NCBI GenBank assembly: GCA_029582165.1
Contig: CM055887.1
Location: 15,361,190-15,425,189, forward strand
Length of the DNA stretch: 64,000 nucleotides
Reading direction: 5' to 3'
Source: Portulaca oleracea
Taxonomy: Eukaryota > Streptophyta > Magnoliopsida > Caryophyllales > Portulacaceae
Shown here: piece after piece, positions 43,395-54,464 of the stretch
Layout of the letters: every line of letters begins with the position of its first letter
Position numbering within the stretch: the first letter of the stretch is position 1
Notes under the pieces: generated by a model
Databases searched by the model: none
Told to the model about the DNA's origin: nothing
The model's input: the letters and a program-made list of their open reading frames with translations, nothing else
Made by a program: the position numbers and the translations under genes

Positions 43395-43460
43395 ACACCC
43401 TTCCCACAATGAGGACATTGTGGATTTTAAGTATGTGTGTGGGGGGGGGGGGGGGGGGAG
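43395..43460 (+). promoter_or_regulatory. Internal purine-tract-like motif with 18-G run
   Basis: AATGAGGACATTGTGG followed by TTTAAGTATGTGTGT and an uninterrupted G18 (43441-43458). It resembles the purine tract that precedes Athila-type LTRs but lies 1.4 kb before the 3' LTR of E. Confidence 0.5.
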
Positions 43461-43887
43461 ATCTTTATGATTTAGGGTAGCTTACCTAGCTTTATTTTGT
43501 TTGTCTTTATCTCTTAAAAAAAAGGTGAAAAAAGTGCTAAAATGTGAAAAAAAATCGAAAAATGTGGTGAAAAATGAAAGAGAAAATGGGAAAAAGTTGT
43601 GAAAAAGCCCAAAAAGTGTTTTGTTTTTCCTTTAGGAGATGTTCTTGTCCATAATTTTGTAGATAGCCACCTAATTGGACGAACTAATCGGTTAGAAGCG
43701 GCCGACATGAATGACCATAGGCCTTAGTTTAGATGATTGCCATGAATTACCTCTAATAAACCCTTGTTTGATTGAGAAAGTGGTGTCTTTACCTTTTTAC
43801 ACGCCTATCTTTGTTCATTTCTTTGCTAAAGTTGGTTGGTCTTAGTGGTCTAATGCTCTTGCTCGCGTCTAATAATCTGTTTGAGAA

Positions 43888-44360
43888 AGTGAAACCCCTC
43901 TCTATGTTTCCTACAACCGTCACAAAGCCAAGGGCGACACCAATAGAGTTGGGTGACACTTAATAAGCAAATCATTAAAAAGTGTGGAACCCTATCTATG
44001 TTTCCTATGGCCGTCACAAAGCCAAGGGTGACACCAATAGATTTGGGTGACGTTTAATAAGGAAATCCTTAAAGCTCTTGTGGAGCCCTTTTCTATGTCT
44101 CCTACGGCTGTCACAAAGCCAAGGGCGTCGCCAATAGTTTTTGGTGACACACTAAAACTTCAAAAATGTGGAGCCATTTTCTATGTCTCCTACGACCGTC
44201 ACAAAGCCAAGGGCGACAAAAAATAGTTTTGGGTGACACTTAATAAGAAAATTCATTAAATCCGGTGGAAACCTTCTCTATTTTCCTACGGCCGTCACAA
44301 AGCCAAGGGCGACAACTAATTGTTTTGGGTGACACTTATTAAGTAACTCACTAAATAAAT
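43888..44360 (+). repeat. Five tandem units of about 90 bp in element E
   Basis: Each unit reads approximately GTGGAACCC, then TCTATGTTTCCTACGGCCG, then TCACAAAGCCAAGGGCGACA, then an AATAGTTTTGGGTGACACTT-like end, with units starting near 43888, 43982, 44080, 44168 and 44262. The units are diverged by several changes each. A single unit of the same kind is found in element C (36158-36200, opposite strand). Confidence 0.85.
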
Positions 44361-44880
44361 CCGAGCTTGAGCATGAAAACCCCTTCGATCGACCGACCTA
44401 GGCTAGAAAGTTTGATTAGAGGCCCACTTGCACATGTGCACAAGGACTTCACACATCATGAAACTGTTTGGGGTTGAAAATCTCTAGGATTGGCATTCAT
44501 CCAACCTAAGTGTCCTTACTTGTTCATGTTTGCCCCTTCTTTTTGATTGGTAAGACCAGTTGGGTGTCTAGGTGCTTTGTTATGGGCTTGAATATCTTCT
44601 TCTTCTCCTTTGTTTTCTTTGTTTTGTTTTTCACTCTACATTCCCTTCTTTCTTTCATTTCTTCTCATGGCTTTTGTGGGTAGAGTTACTACAAAACCTC
44701 AGGAGACCTACCTCGTCCACCCGGGCTACCGGGGGGTTTAAAGGGATTGATGCATGTGCTAAATGCATCCACGATTCCTGTGAAAGTGAGTTAGTTGTTT
44801 TTATTTTGTTCAAGTTTTCTAGTTTCTTTCGGTTAGTTTTGCTCGGGACGAGCAAAAGTCTAAATGTGTATGGGGGGGGG

Positions 44881-46871
44881 TGATTATTCCGTATTTTGCA
44901 TGATTTTTATCCCTCTTTTCCATGACTTTTTGCTTGTTTTAATAATTAACTTAGGTTTATCATTATATTTTTATTGTTTTTATTTGGTTATTAGTTTTTT
45001 ATGTCATTTTATTATTTTAGTTTTTATTGTTATGAAATGAAACAAAAATTGTTAAATCCAAAATAAAATTAAAAACCTAAAACTAATCCTAATCTAATCC
45101 TAAATCCTAGCCCATTTCTCCCTTCACCTAATCTCTCCCTCGGCCCAGCCAATCCCACTACCCCAGCCTACCTAATCTACCTAGGCCTAACCCCAACTAC
45201 CTGCCTAACCCAGCTCTCTACTACCCCAGCCCGCCTCCCTCTTTCTTTCACTTTCCCGTTTCCCTTCACTGAATACAATTCCCACGCCCCAAAACCATTT
45301 TATCTCAATTTCCCCCTTTTCCTTTCTTATTTCACTCTCTCGTCTCTTTCTCCCTTTTTTCTCTGATTTTTCCTTCTGTCTTCTTTCACCCAACCGCACC
45401 ACCGAAACACCCCCACAACCTAACCATCTCTCAATCTCAATCTCTCTTCTCTCTTTCATCTCTTTCATCTCTTTTTTCTCTTCTTCTCATCTCTTTCTTC
45501 TTCTCTTTTTATCGCGATATTTATATCTCCACTCACTCATTTTCTCTTCTCGTGTCAGATTTGCAAAAGAGCAGAGAAGTACGAAATTTCAGATGTTGCA
45601 TCAAGCACCATCGCATACACCTGAAGGCGATCGGATCGGACCCATCTATGCCCTTCATTGCAGAGTAGATTGACTGCTGAGATTGGAAATGGGAAGCTGA
45701 GGTCGAGTATAAAAGAAAAAGGAAGCATATTTTGAGGGCTTGATGGTTGGTTCTGGGGAAGGTGACGCCCTAGGCCTCCATCTTTAGGGATATTTTTTAG
45801 GTTAGATTGAAGATTTAGGTTTATTCATGCTTTTATCTCTGTTTTGTCATCCATGTTAATCGATCTTCTAGGGTTTGTGAAGTTTGTTTGTGAATCGTTT
45901 GATGTTCTTGAATTTGGAATGAGATGTTTAAATGGTGTAATCTCGGGTTTGCAATCTCTGGGTATTGATTTTGCTTGATGTTTGTATGTGGATGTAGTTC
46001 GATTTATGCCCTATTCTTTGTCACTTTGACTCTGTTTTTTTTTCGCCTTTCTCTCTGTTTTTGGTCTCTTTCTTCTTTCCTTTATTTTCGGTTAGTAATC
46101 TTCAAGTTAGGCTTTTTACTTTTTTTTCCCTACTTGTCTTGGTATTGGCAGTAGCTTTAGGTAGCATTATAATAGTGTATTTAGTTGCTTTTTAGCTTTG
46201 GTCATGGTTAGTATAGATAATTAGGTTCAGATGTTTTAGAGTGGTGCTTAGGCAGTGTAAAGTTAGGTTATGGTTAGTGGGTTGGTTTCAGTGTGTGTTT
46301 TAGGATGTTAGAATGAGTCTTTGATTAGTTTAATTAGGTTTTTTTATAAAATGATTAGTGACTAGTTTTTCCTTGGTTTAGGGAAGGTTTTAATCACTAA
46401 TGAGATCTCTTTTCTAGGGTTTGACTTAGTTAGGGCATTAGCCTATGTTTTATGAGGTTTTCATCCGAAAACCCTCTTGATTGTGGGGTTTAGTACGTAG
46501 TGGAAACCCGCTAAACCTACTTAAACACGATCTTTAGGGTGATTGATGGATATCTGTATATCTCCTCATTCATTTAGTGGAGAAGTTCGGATAGGGTGAT
46601 TTACAGTTTAAGCCTTTTAGGTGAGTCCTCATTCATTTAGTGGACGAGCCTTTAGGGCTAAATTCAGGTATACCTCGGGAGAGGCCCCAGATTGGCTTCG
46701 TTCTTGCAATAACTCAGCTTTTATCTTGTGTCTTTAGCTTAGTTTCCAAAGCTCTCAAAATGAACCTGAAAATCTAAACCTAGTAGGCGAGAGTTTCAGT
46801 GGCTTTTAGGTTTGGTACCCCAACTCCCTGTGGATACGATAAACAAACATGCACTATATTGCGATTGAACA
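44881..46871 (+). repeat. 3' LTR of element E
   Basis: 1991 bp after the purine tract TATGGGGGGGGG (44870-44880). It includes a C- and T-rich stretch at 45110-45480. The minus-strand ORF there is low-complexity only. Confidence 0.85.
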
Positions 46872-47895
46872 ATAGGACTCACCCACTTGCTATCAAAGAT
46901 GGGGTAGATAATATCATGGTCTAGCCACTTAAGGATCTCTTTCTTAACTACCTCCTTTATCCGTAGGTTCAGTCTCCTAAGGGGGTCTCTTTGAGCAGCA
47001 TTTTCATCCTCTAGGAAGATTCGATGCTGAACAATGGAAGGGCTAATCCCCTTAATGTATCCTAATGTCCACCCTAAGGCTCCCTTGTTCTTTCTAAGAA
47101 CCTCAATTACTTGGCTTTTCTGGTCCCTACCTAAGTCAGAAGCGATGATTACCGGGTTGGTCTCACTAGGGCCAAGAAAAGCATATTTTAGCTCAGAAGG
47201 GAGGGGTTTCATCTCAAGTGTTGTGGATGAAGGTGGTTCAGGCTCAATTATCTCAGGTGTGGTTTGAGATGCAAATAAATATTCATATAGCACATCACCA
47301 TCAAACACATCAGAATCACACAAAGAATTCAAATCATCAGGATTAATTCCTAGTGTAGTCAACTCATCAACAAAGGCACATCAGCACAGTCAGTTTGCTC
47401 ACTACCATAAACAAAATCACTAACCCAATTAAGGGTACTCTGCTCATGCTCATCGAAACCTAAGGGTGACTTTTGCAGGTTAAAAATATTCAATTCCATA
47501 GTCAGATTCCCAAAGGTCAATTTCATCCTACCATCCTTACAGTTAATCCAGGCATTAGAAATAGCAAGAAAAGGGCGGCCTAGAATAACGGGGATCTCGT
47601 CTTTAGTACTCTGAACTCTAGCAGTTTCTAGTACTACAAAGTCAACAGGAAACACAAAATCCCCAACCTTAATCAGAACATCCTCCACTATCCCCTTAGG
47701 TACTCTGATGGACCTGTCAGCCAATTGCAATACCATCCTAGTAGGCTTTAGTTCACCTAATCCAAGCATCTCATACACATGCAAAGGCAACAAATTCACA
47801 CTAGCTCCTAGGTCAAGCAATGCCCTTTCTATCAAACTATCACCTATGGTAATAGAGATAGTACGGCATCCAGGGTCTTTGTACTTAATAGGCAT
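46872..47895 (-). pseudogene. Protease and N-terminal RT of element C
   Basis: On the minus strand: protease ITIGDSLIERALLDLGASVNL with DLGAS active site, followed by ILGRPFLAISNAWIN (47895-47359). Then comes a linker with LPSELKYAFLG and the start of reverse transcriptase (KGISPSIVQHRIFLED, LRRLNLRIKEVVKKEILKWL, DSKWVSPI). RT stops dead at 46872 where the 3' LTR of E begins; the open frame that continues into the LTR is accidental. Two short frame changes join the pieces. Confidence 0.85.
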
Positions 47896-48007
47896 TTGGT
47901 TCGAAAGGAATAGAACTCACATTCGTGGCTAAGAAAGACTTCTTGGGCACTTGGGTGGCCCTCTTGGTAATACAAAGCTGCTTAAGGAAGCGGGCATATG
48001 GAGGGAT

Positions 48008-49142
48008 CTACTGAATAGCATCTAAAAGAGGGATGTTGACCTTAACCTGAGAAAAAGTCTCCCTAATTTTGTCCAGAAATTTTTGGTCTTTGCTCCCCCT
48101 TAAACTCTGAGGGTAAGGTGGAGGGGGTTTGTAAGCCCCTTGAGATGGTGGACTAGTCAAAGGGTCAGTTTTGGACAAGGTTTTGGTGCGAGGAGGCTCA
48201 ACTATAACAGTTGGCCTTCTTCCCTCTAACTCATCATCAACAAGCTCATCAACAGATTCATTAGTCACAGTCATTTCATTACACACATCAGAAGATTTCA
48301 ATTGCACTTTATTATCTATCTCTTTCCCAGAACGAAGAGTAATAACAACATTCAGGCCCTCTAACCTGACTAGGGTCACTAGATGACGAACCTGAAGCTT
48401 GCCCATTGGGGTTCACCTCAGGTTGTCCAGGAAAAGAACCGCTATCCCTATTGGTTAACAGTAGTTGAGAAAAATTCTCATTCATTTGTTTCATCATCTT
48501 TTCTAAATTATTGTTCATGTTTTTCTCAACTTCTTTCAAGCCATTCTTTAACTCCCTAATCTCTCTTTCATGCCTATCCTCATTAGAATACCCCGGTGGG
48601 GGTCGGTTTTGGGCAATTTGGGATTGGACAGGTGGCCCTCTAGGAGCTTGGTAGGCTCCCTAGGGTTGAGGTCGAAATTGAGGAGGAGGATTTCCTTGGA
48701 ACCCCCCTCCTTGACTAGATGGTCTCAATACATTTTGATTCTCGAGGCCATAAGAGAGGAGGGGGTGCTTGCGCATCCCTTGGTGTTGGTAAGGCTGGTA
48801 TTGGTCAAGCCTATAATTATGATGCATAGCATTCACATTTTCAGTACTAGTGGCCAGTTGTTGAATGTATAAGGGACAAGCAGACATAACATGGTCCACA
48901 CCTTGACACAAGGCACATGACACATGCGGCGGTGGAACAAAAGCAGCAGTTTGATCCCAAGAATTAACATGAACACAGGTGTGGGATTGCGAGACAGCTA
49001 ATTGGGTTTGGGCTAAGGTTTTGATCATATTTTCAAGGGAAGCAAACCTAGCCTCATAACTAGTACTCTCGCTCACAGCATGCACACCCCCTAGCATTAG
49101 ACAGTTGAGCACGTAAGGACTCGTCCCTAGTTGTTCCCCATT
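48008..49142 (-). pseudogene. Gag C-terminal part of element C
   Basis: On the minus strand: CALCQGVDHVMSACPLY, a CCHC zinc knuckle, after ASLENMIKTLAQTQ; a Gln/Pro-rich stretch; MKQMNENFSQLL; then ITLRSGKEIDNKV and FLDKIRETFSQVKVNIPLLDA, which lead to protease. The segment is split by a TAG (48660) and frameshifts near 48400 and 47950. The ITLRSGKE and VNIPLLDAI motifs also occur in element G (NAITLRSGKEIDG, VNIPFLDAI), supporting a common Athila-type lineage. It is cut at 49142 by element F. Confidence 0.8.
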
Positions 49143-50824
49143 TGTAGACACCGGGATTTTGACGCATAAAATAAAATAAAAAGTAGAGCGGAAGAAATAA
49201 AAGAAGATTAAATAAATACGTGCATTCTACATGTATTTGTTCACTTAAAGCTACATGGATGATCACATGTAGTCCATCCTAGCTACATGCACATTTTTTT
49301 TTATATAAAAATGGAGTCATGCAAACCCTACAAACAAGAGCTAGAGGTCGCGAGATCAAATCCTCACAAAAGCACTCAAAAACACTCTTAAAAATCAAAT
49401 AATATTAGCTATCTCCGTCCAGTGTGAAGGGCAGCTTCCCTAGGCAGAATATCTTCACGCCACACCGTCCATGCATGCATGGACAAGGCTGGATCCCTCC
49501 CCCCTGGAGTAGTGGCCGACCGGCCTACACGACGTCAACCACACGTGGTCAATTGACCACGTGCTGCTGTCCACCCCAAGTTCACCCCCTACTGCCATAG
49601 TGTTTTGTGCCTAGCCGGAGATTACTATGTGTGTGCATGCATGCATATGTGTCTCAACTCTCTCCTAAGCCTATAAATACTACTCTTCTCCAAGTCATTT
49701 TCACTCATCAATTCACCAATTCACTCATCATCTATCCCTCTCTAATCATTCTCTCATTCTCTCTACTTTTCTCTACTTCTTATACTCTTATATAATCTCT
49801 CTTATCATTCTACTATCATCCTATTATTCTATCATCTTTCTTACCATCATTATCTTCCTAATCTTTCCATCACAAAAAGCCTAAACACATATCCTACTTT
49901 ATCTAATCAAAACCCCACAAAAAACCCTAGCCTAAACACATTCAAAACCACAAAAAGAAGCCTTCTTATACCCTATTTTCACCCTCTTTCTTATCATCCT
50001 TTTCCACCATTTTCTATCATTATCTTGGCACTTGGAGAGGAGGACTCTAAAGGCATCAAGGAGGATTCATCAAGCATTCAAAGGCTAGGCAAGGTCTTCT
50101 CCCATAAAGTAGCAATGTAAGCCCTTAAGTGTTCACTTTCTCTTGTAAATAAGTGTATATTTATACCTTTTTATCTTGTATTACATTCTTGTTGCATGTT
50201 CAATGAAGTAATTTTATAAAGTATTCCTTTAATTCCCTTCCAAACTTTATCAAAAGCACATTTTAAACTTTTAGTAGACTCTTTCCTTTTGTGAGAGGCA
50301 AACTCTTAAAGTTTACTTTTCGAGTTCGTAGCCTTACCCCCGAATCCATTCTTAGGTTTCGCAGGCGGAGTCTTTTCTTTATTTTCCTTTTGGTTTTGTC
50401 TTGGCTTTTCCCTTAAAAAGTCGGGTGGCGACTCCCATTTTGAACTAAAATACATCGAGGATTGCATAAGCTATGATTAACATGGTTTTAAAATGTATCG
50501 GTGCAATTCTAGGGTTTCTTTCTTATATTTCTAAATAATACTTGTATAAATCACTGTCTTCCGAGCCTAACATTTAAATGAACAAATTGGGTTAAATTTA
50601 GAAGAGTTTGGAACAAGTGGATGTTCACTCTATAAGGTTTAATTCAAGGACTCACAAAATGCCTAAGTAAAGGGAAAGTGATTTTACAAGATAATATTCA
50701 TGAAATTGAGTTTGATTTTCCTTAAAGAGTTTTCAAAAGTTAAACCCCAGCACGAATCAACAAATCATACCCTGATCCTAACGTGGATGTTTGGAAGCCC
50801 GAACGGCGAGGAAAAATGTCCACA
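49143..50824 (+). repeat. 5' LTR of element F
   Basis: About 1680 bp, starting TGTAGACACCGGGATTTTGA and ending TGTCCACA just before the PBS. TATAAATA box at about 49672. The 3' boundary is uncertain by a few bases. Its 50220-50345 part is related to element A. The left junction interrupts the gag frame of C. Confidence 0.75.
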
Positions 50825-50831
50825 GGATTTT

Positions 50832-50849
50832 TGGCGACCCCACTGGGGA
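50832..50849 (+). promoter_or_regulatory. Primer-binding site of element F
   Basis: TGGCGACCCCACTGGGGA, which fits the tRNA-Arg-type site used by Tat/Ogre elements. It differs from the Asp-type site of elements E and G. Confidence 0.75.
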
Positions 50850-52337
50850 GTTTTTCTAAAGTGGGTAAAACTTGAAAAAAGTTTGAGTGCTTTAAATCTT
50901 TTGGAAGGAAAATGAATTTACTTTATATCATTAAGTCATTCTTTTAGGCATAACGCATTGCATATACTGGGGCACTCCCTTGACATGTAATATGTCGTAG
51001 GAGCACATAAATCGGCGGTATTATGCTTTTTTCTTTTTAAAACACAAAAATAACCCATGGGATGCCGGACCAGCTATACTCAATTGGTGCACTCACACCG
51101 AGAGAGCCTTGGTCACCACATCCACTCATGCATCACTCTACGAGGTCTCCACACGAGCCTCCAAGAGCAACACCCCACACATTCAAGTTGCCTTTACAAC
51201 AAGAATGCACCGGGGCGAGTACATGAGCCGCTAAGCCTTATCCAGCCAATAAACCCTTTTGTACATAGAGCCTTGGTTTAGGATACCCCTTTGTTCATAT
51301 GTATGCTATGTGCTATGTGTTTAAATTAATTGTAAAAATGTCGACCCAAGTTTAGAAATGTTGTTCTAGTCCATATAGTAGTCATTGGGCTGAGAAGAGT
51401 CATATTTACCAACTAAGAAGTTCAATCCTAAAAATTATGGTTAACCCAGTGGTTGGGCCCATTTATCCATAAAGGTTGATCCTCTTGGTTCATAAAGTAA
51501 ACTCAACTCGCCTTTGATGATTCGACATGGCCCTTTACGACATTTTCTCAACCAAGGTCCAATAAACCTATTTAAAAAGTCCAACAAAAGAAAATGGGTA
51601 AAGTCTTAGACTACATAATAATCACCAGGTTCGAGTAAATCAATTTATCGAGTTAATTCTTGAGTCCATCACATGGCCGACCCGTGTTAGGCCCAACCAT
51701 GTTGGATTTATTAATTAAATCCATAAATTAATTATAACTCACCTGTCGTTGGTTTTGTCCAGTGCTTTACAATACCCATTTTCCCAAACAAATAGATTAA
51801 AATAAAAATAAAATAGAAAGACGTTAGGCAGTCAGTCTTGTTGATTATCATTCTAGTCCGCATAATAATCAGTACGACTTGAGTCGGCCCAAGTAGGGTG
51901 TCTAAGTTACGGATTCTCCTTAAAACGGTCAGCCTGTGAACGGGGCTTATCCGAATTGAGAAACATTGACTTGTACTCCTGTACTCGGTCTTGACTCGCT
52001 GTGTTTGGTTTTATCCGGCCCTTTATGATGAGCAATAGTCTTTAGGATCATGTAGAGCTAGGGTCATGCAAACCCATGTCCCGGGTAAGTCACCTCGTCC
52101 AGTCAGCATATAGATTATGCATATTAGGAAGTTCCATGTAGGTCCATTAGGTCATGCATTCATCAGGACAGGTTTTGGGGTAAATGAAAGGTCAATCTCT
52201 GAACTGTGTGTGGTTTTATTGTAGTCAACATAGGAGACCCGAGTCTAGCTTGGATCTCCGTGAACAGTCGCTGATCCAGTAACGGTGTTTTCGCTCACAA
52301 GACCAAGTCCAAAACCTCCCGTCGTCTGCAATTCGAC
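50850..52337 (+). other. Long leader of element F
   Basis: About 1.5 kb without a convincing ORF. It contains several TAGTCCATATAGTAGTCATT-like phrases (51370, 51620, 51860) suggesting internal repetition. In Ogre-type elements this region can hold an additional ORF; none is visible here. Confidence 0.55.
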
Positions 52338-54400
52338 ATGTCTGCCGAAGAGAACCACGGAGACAACCAAGTCCAAGAAGCCCTAGTCAAACTTTCGGAG
52401 GAGAAGTTCAAGCAAGTTAAGGGCTCAATCACTTTTGCTGCCTTACAGCAAGAGCAGAAAGCCGATGAGCACATCGCTCGGCAGCGAGAACTCATCGAGA
52501 GGCAAAACACTCGTATAGAGCAACAACAGGAGACTCTGAATGGTGTTTTGGAAGCTGTACAACGTATCAACATGCGAATGGGAATGGCAGACAATTATGA
52601 GATGGAAGTTCTTCCCAACCCTACAGGTGACAAAGGCAAAGGGAAGATGGAAGAAAGTTCCAATGTTGGAGTGGTCATTGAGTTGTCTGATGACCTAACA
52701 CCAAGGCTACCACCGTCAGTAACTGTTCCTCAAACAGTCCCAGTCAAGGCTGAGTTAAGCAATGACCCCTTCATCCAAGACATAAAGGCTGAACTGAATG
52801 TGTTCAAGGGTGTTGTGAGACACATGCCAACTTTCACCAATCAGTTCGTCGAGTTCGAACCACCCGCTGAAATCAATGTTAATATAGTGGGAAAGATGGA
52901 CATTCTGCGGAAGAAGTTCTACCCATCTGAGAATCCAACCCATCATGTCTGGGAGTTCAACCGAGTTATGCCGCTCCGAGGTATCACCACTGAGCATTAT
53001 AAGCAGGTCTTCCAGTCATCACTAAATGATGAAGCATTGGACTGGTATTACACCCTTCCCCTGGAAGTTCCAGGAGATTGGACTGCTTTGCGTAGGGCGT
53101 TTATCGAACACTATAGTAAGATCCAGAAAGATAAGGTGACCCTGACAGACATCATGGCTATTCGACAAGGAGAAAACGAGTCGTTCACAGCTTACTATGA
53201 GAGGTGGCATGCTAAGCTATCTCAAGTGACCAACATTATTCCCACAGAAGTGCTGTTGGACACGTTTGTCCGTGGTTTGAAACCAAGTCTGGCGTAACAA
53301 TTAGACTTTCATGTAGTTGAGAGCTTTGAGTACCTGAAGAAGTTATGTCCTAAGCTAGAGGCATGCAAGGAAAGGACCGTTGTGTCGCAGAATTGGAAGG
53401 GCAACAATGTGGGAAGAAGAACCACCAATGCTCCTAAGGTGCCTGAGACAAGCTTTGTACAGAATGTGAATCGTGGTCCATCTCCGAAGACGACCTACTT
53501 CCAATATGATTCATATACTCCACTTGATATGACTTATGCCGAAGCTTTGGACCAACTGTTAAAATCAAACAAGATTCAGTTGCCAGTACCTAGACCTGAA
53601 CCTGAGACTAAGGGACCAGGATGGAACGACAGTGCTTATTGCAAGTATCATCGGACCGGGGGTCATGACATTGAGTGATGTTGGGCGCTTAAGAATCAGA
53701 TTGAGAAGATGATTTGTTCTGGGGCACTGTCAATGCCCAAAGCCGCAAGTAAACCCAATAACAAAAGCAATCCTCTCCCAAATCATGCTATCTTTGTAGG
53801 AGAGGGTACTTTTGATCCATCCGAATGTATCACCGACGAAGGTGCACCTACACTCCTTCCTGAAGATTAGACAGCCTTTACTGTCAACGGTATTTGGGTT
53901 AGTGACAAAGGGGACGTGTACGAAGAGGATCCTAATGATGATTTTTGGTCCGATAGGAAAGAGGAAATTCCACCTAGTACTGCATTCTTAACTAGGTCAG
54001 GAAGGCATAACCAGACAAGGGCTGAACTTGAGGTTCCTCCATCAAATCCAAGTGCTTGCTGCTCCTGAAGGCTTAACAGCTCTTACCATAAATGGCATAT
54101 GGGAAAGCGACGCCGAAGACGATTATCATCCTAGAGGAGTAACTCAGCAACACTTAGAAGAGCTAAGGGACAATCTGCAAGGTATGGTCATACATTCGAC
54201 TATTCGCCATGAGAAAAAGGTTCGGGAACACCTCGAGTTTCATGACCAACAGATAGAACAACAACGAGAGGTTATGGACAACCTGTTGGAGGTATTTCAC
54301 CGCCTTATGAATGATTCCAATCCACAAGCCCTGAAGAGAAGGAGGTGGACCCGATGGTTGCTGGGTTGTCCAACTCTGCATTTGACCCAAGCGCCATGAT
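52338..54400 (+). pseudogene. Gag and protease region of element F
   Basis: Starts MSAEENHGDNQVQEAL with a Gln/Glu-rich coiled coil (residues 40-80). The gag core follows near residues 185-320 (FYPSENPTHHVWEFNRVM, FQSSLNDEALDWYYTL, RRAFIEHYSKIQ, GENESFTAYYERWHAK). An in-frame TAA at 53295 is followed by more gag in the same frame (QLDFHVVESFEYLKKL, YCKYHRTGGHDIE), a TGA at 53676 and then a TAG at about 53868. A frameshift leads to 54028-54399, a repeat of the GIW...D module. No protease active site was found, so that domain is lost or too degraded to see. Confidence 0.8.
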
Positions 54401-54464
54401 CTCGGGTGATGGAGGTTGCCACAAAGTGACCTAGGCCGATGCTGTTAACAATAAATGTACCCTA

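Larger units (their letters stand above)
40400..46871 (+). mobile_element. Element E: LTR retrotransposon with a gag-like ORF only
   Basis: Plus strand, inserted in the RT region of C. The 3' LTR is complete (44881-46871, 1991 bp, starting TGATTATTCC and ending GATTGAACA). The 5' LTR (40400-41920) lacks about its first 570 bp. PBS at 41924-41941 (TGGCTCCGTTGTCGCGGA, a variant of the Asp-tRNA-type site of Athila elements). One ORF of 295 aa, then about 1.9 kb of non-coding repeats and a G-rich purine tract. No protease, RT or integrase is present, so it is non-autonomous. The missing start of the 5' LTR and the missing RT of C are best explained by one deletion at 40400. Confidence 0.85.
34289..49142 (-). 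mobile_element. Element C: Athila-type Ty3/gypsy, host of three insertions
   Basis: A minus-strand element, 5' end to the right. Parts in window, read in its own direction: gag C-terminus (49142-48008), protease and N-terminal RT (47895-46872), [insertion of E with loss of the RT core], RNase H and integrase (about 40400-39035), [solo LTR D], integrase C-terminus (37615-37189), 3' region (37188-35565) and 3' LTR (35564-34289). Its gag N-terminus and 5' LTR must lie beyond element F, outside the window. LTR ends are TGTTCG...CGAACA. Confidence 0.85.

Noticed and set aside
43888..44360. CRISPR-like array
   Set aside because: The 90-bp units are contiguous and diverged, without spacers, and lie in a plant retroelement.
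45205..45468. Minus-strand Arg/Glu-rich ORF
   Set aside because: Low-complexity product of the pyrimidine-rich part of the LTR of element E.
46796..46871. C-terminal extension of the RT fragment into the LTR of E
   Set aside because: The frame continues by chance past the insertion junction; the same LTR sequence in the other copy (41790-41920) is non-coding.
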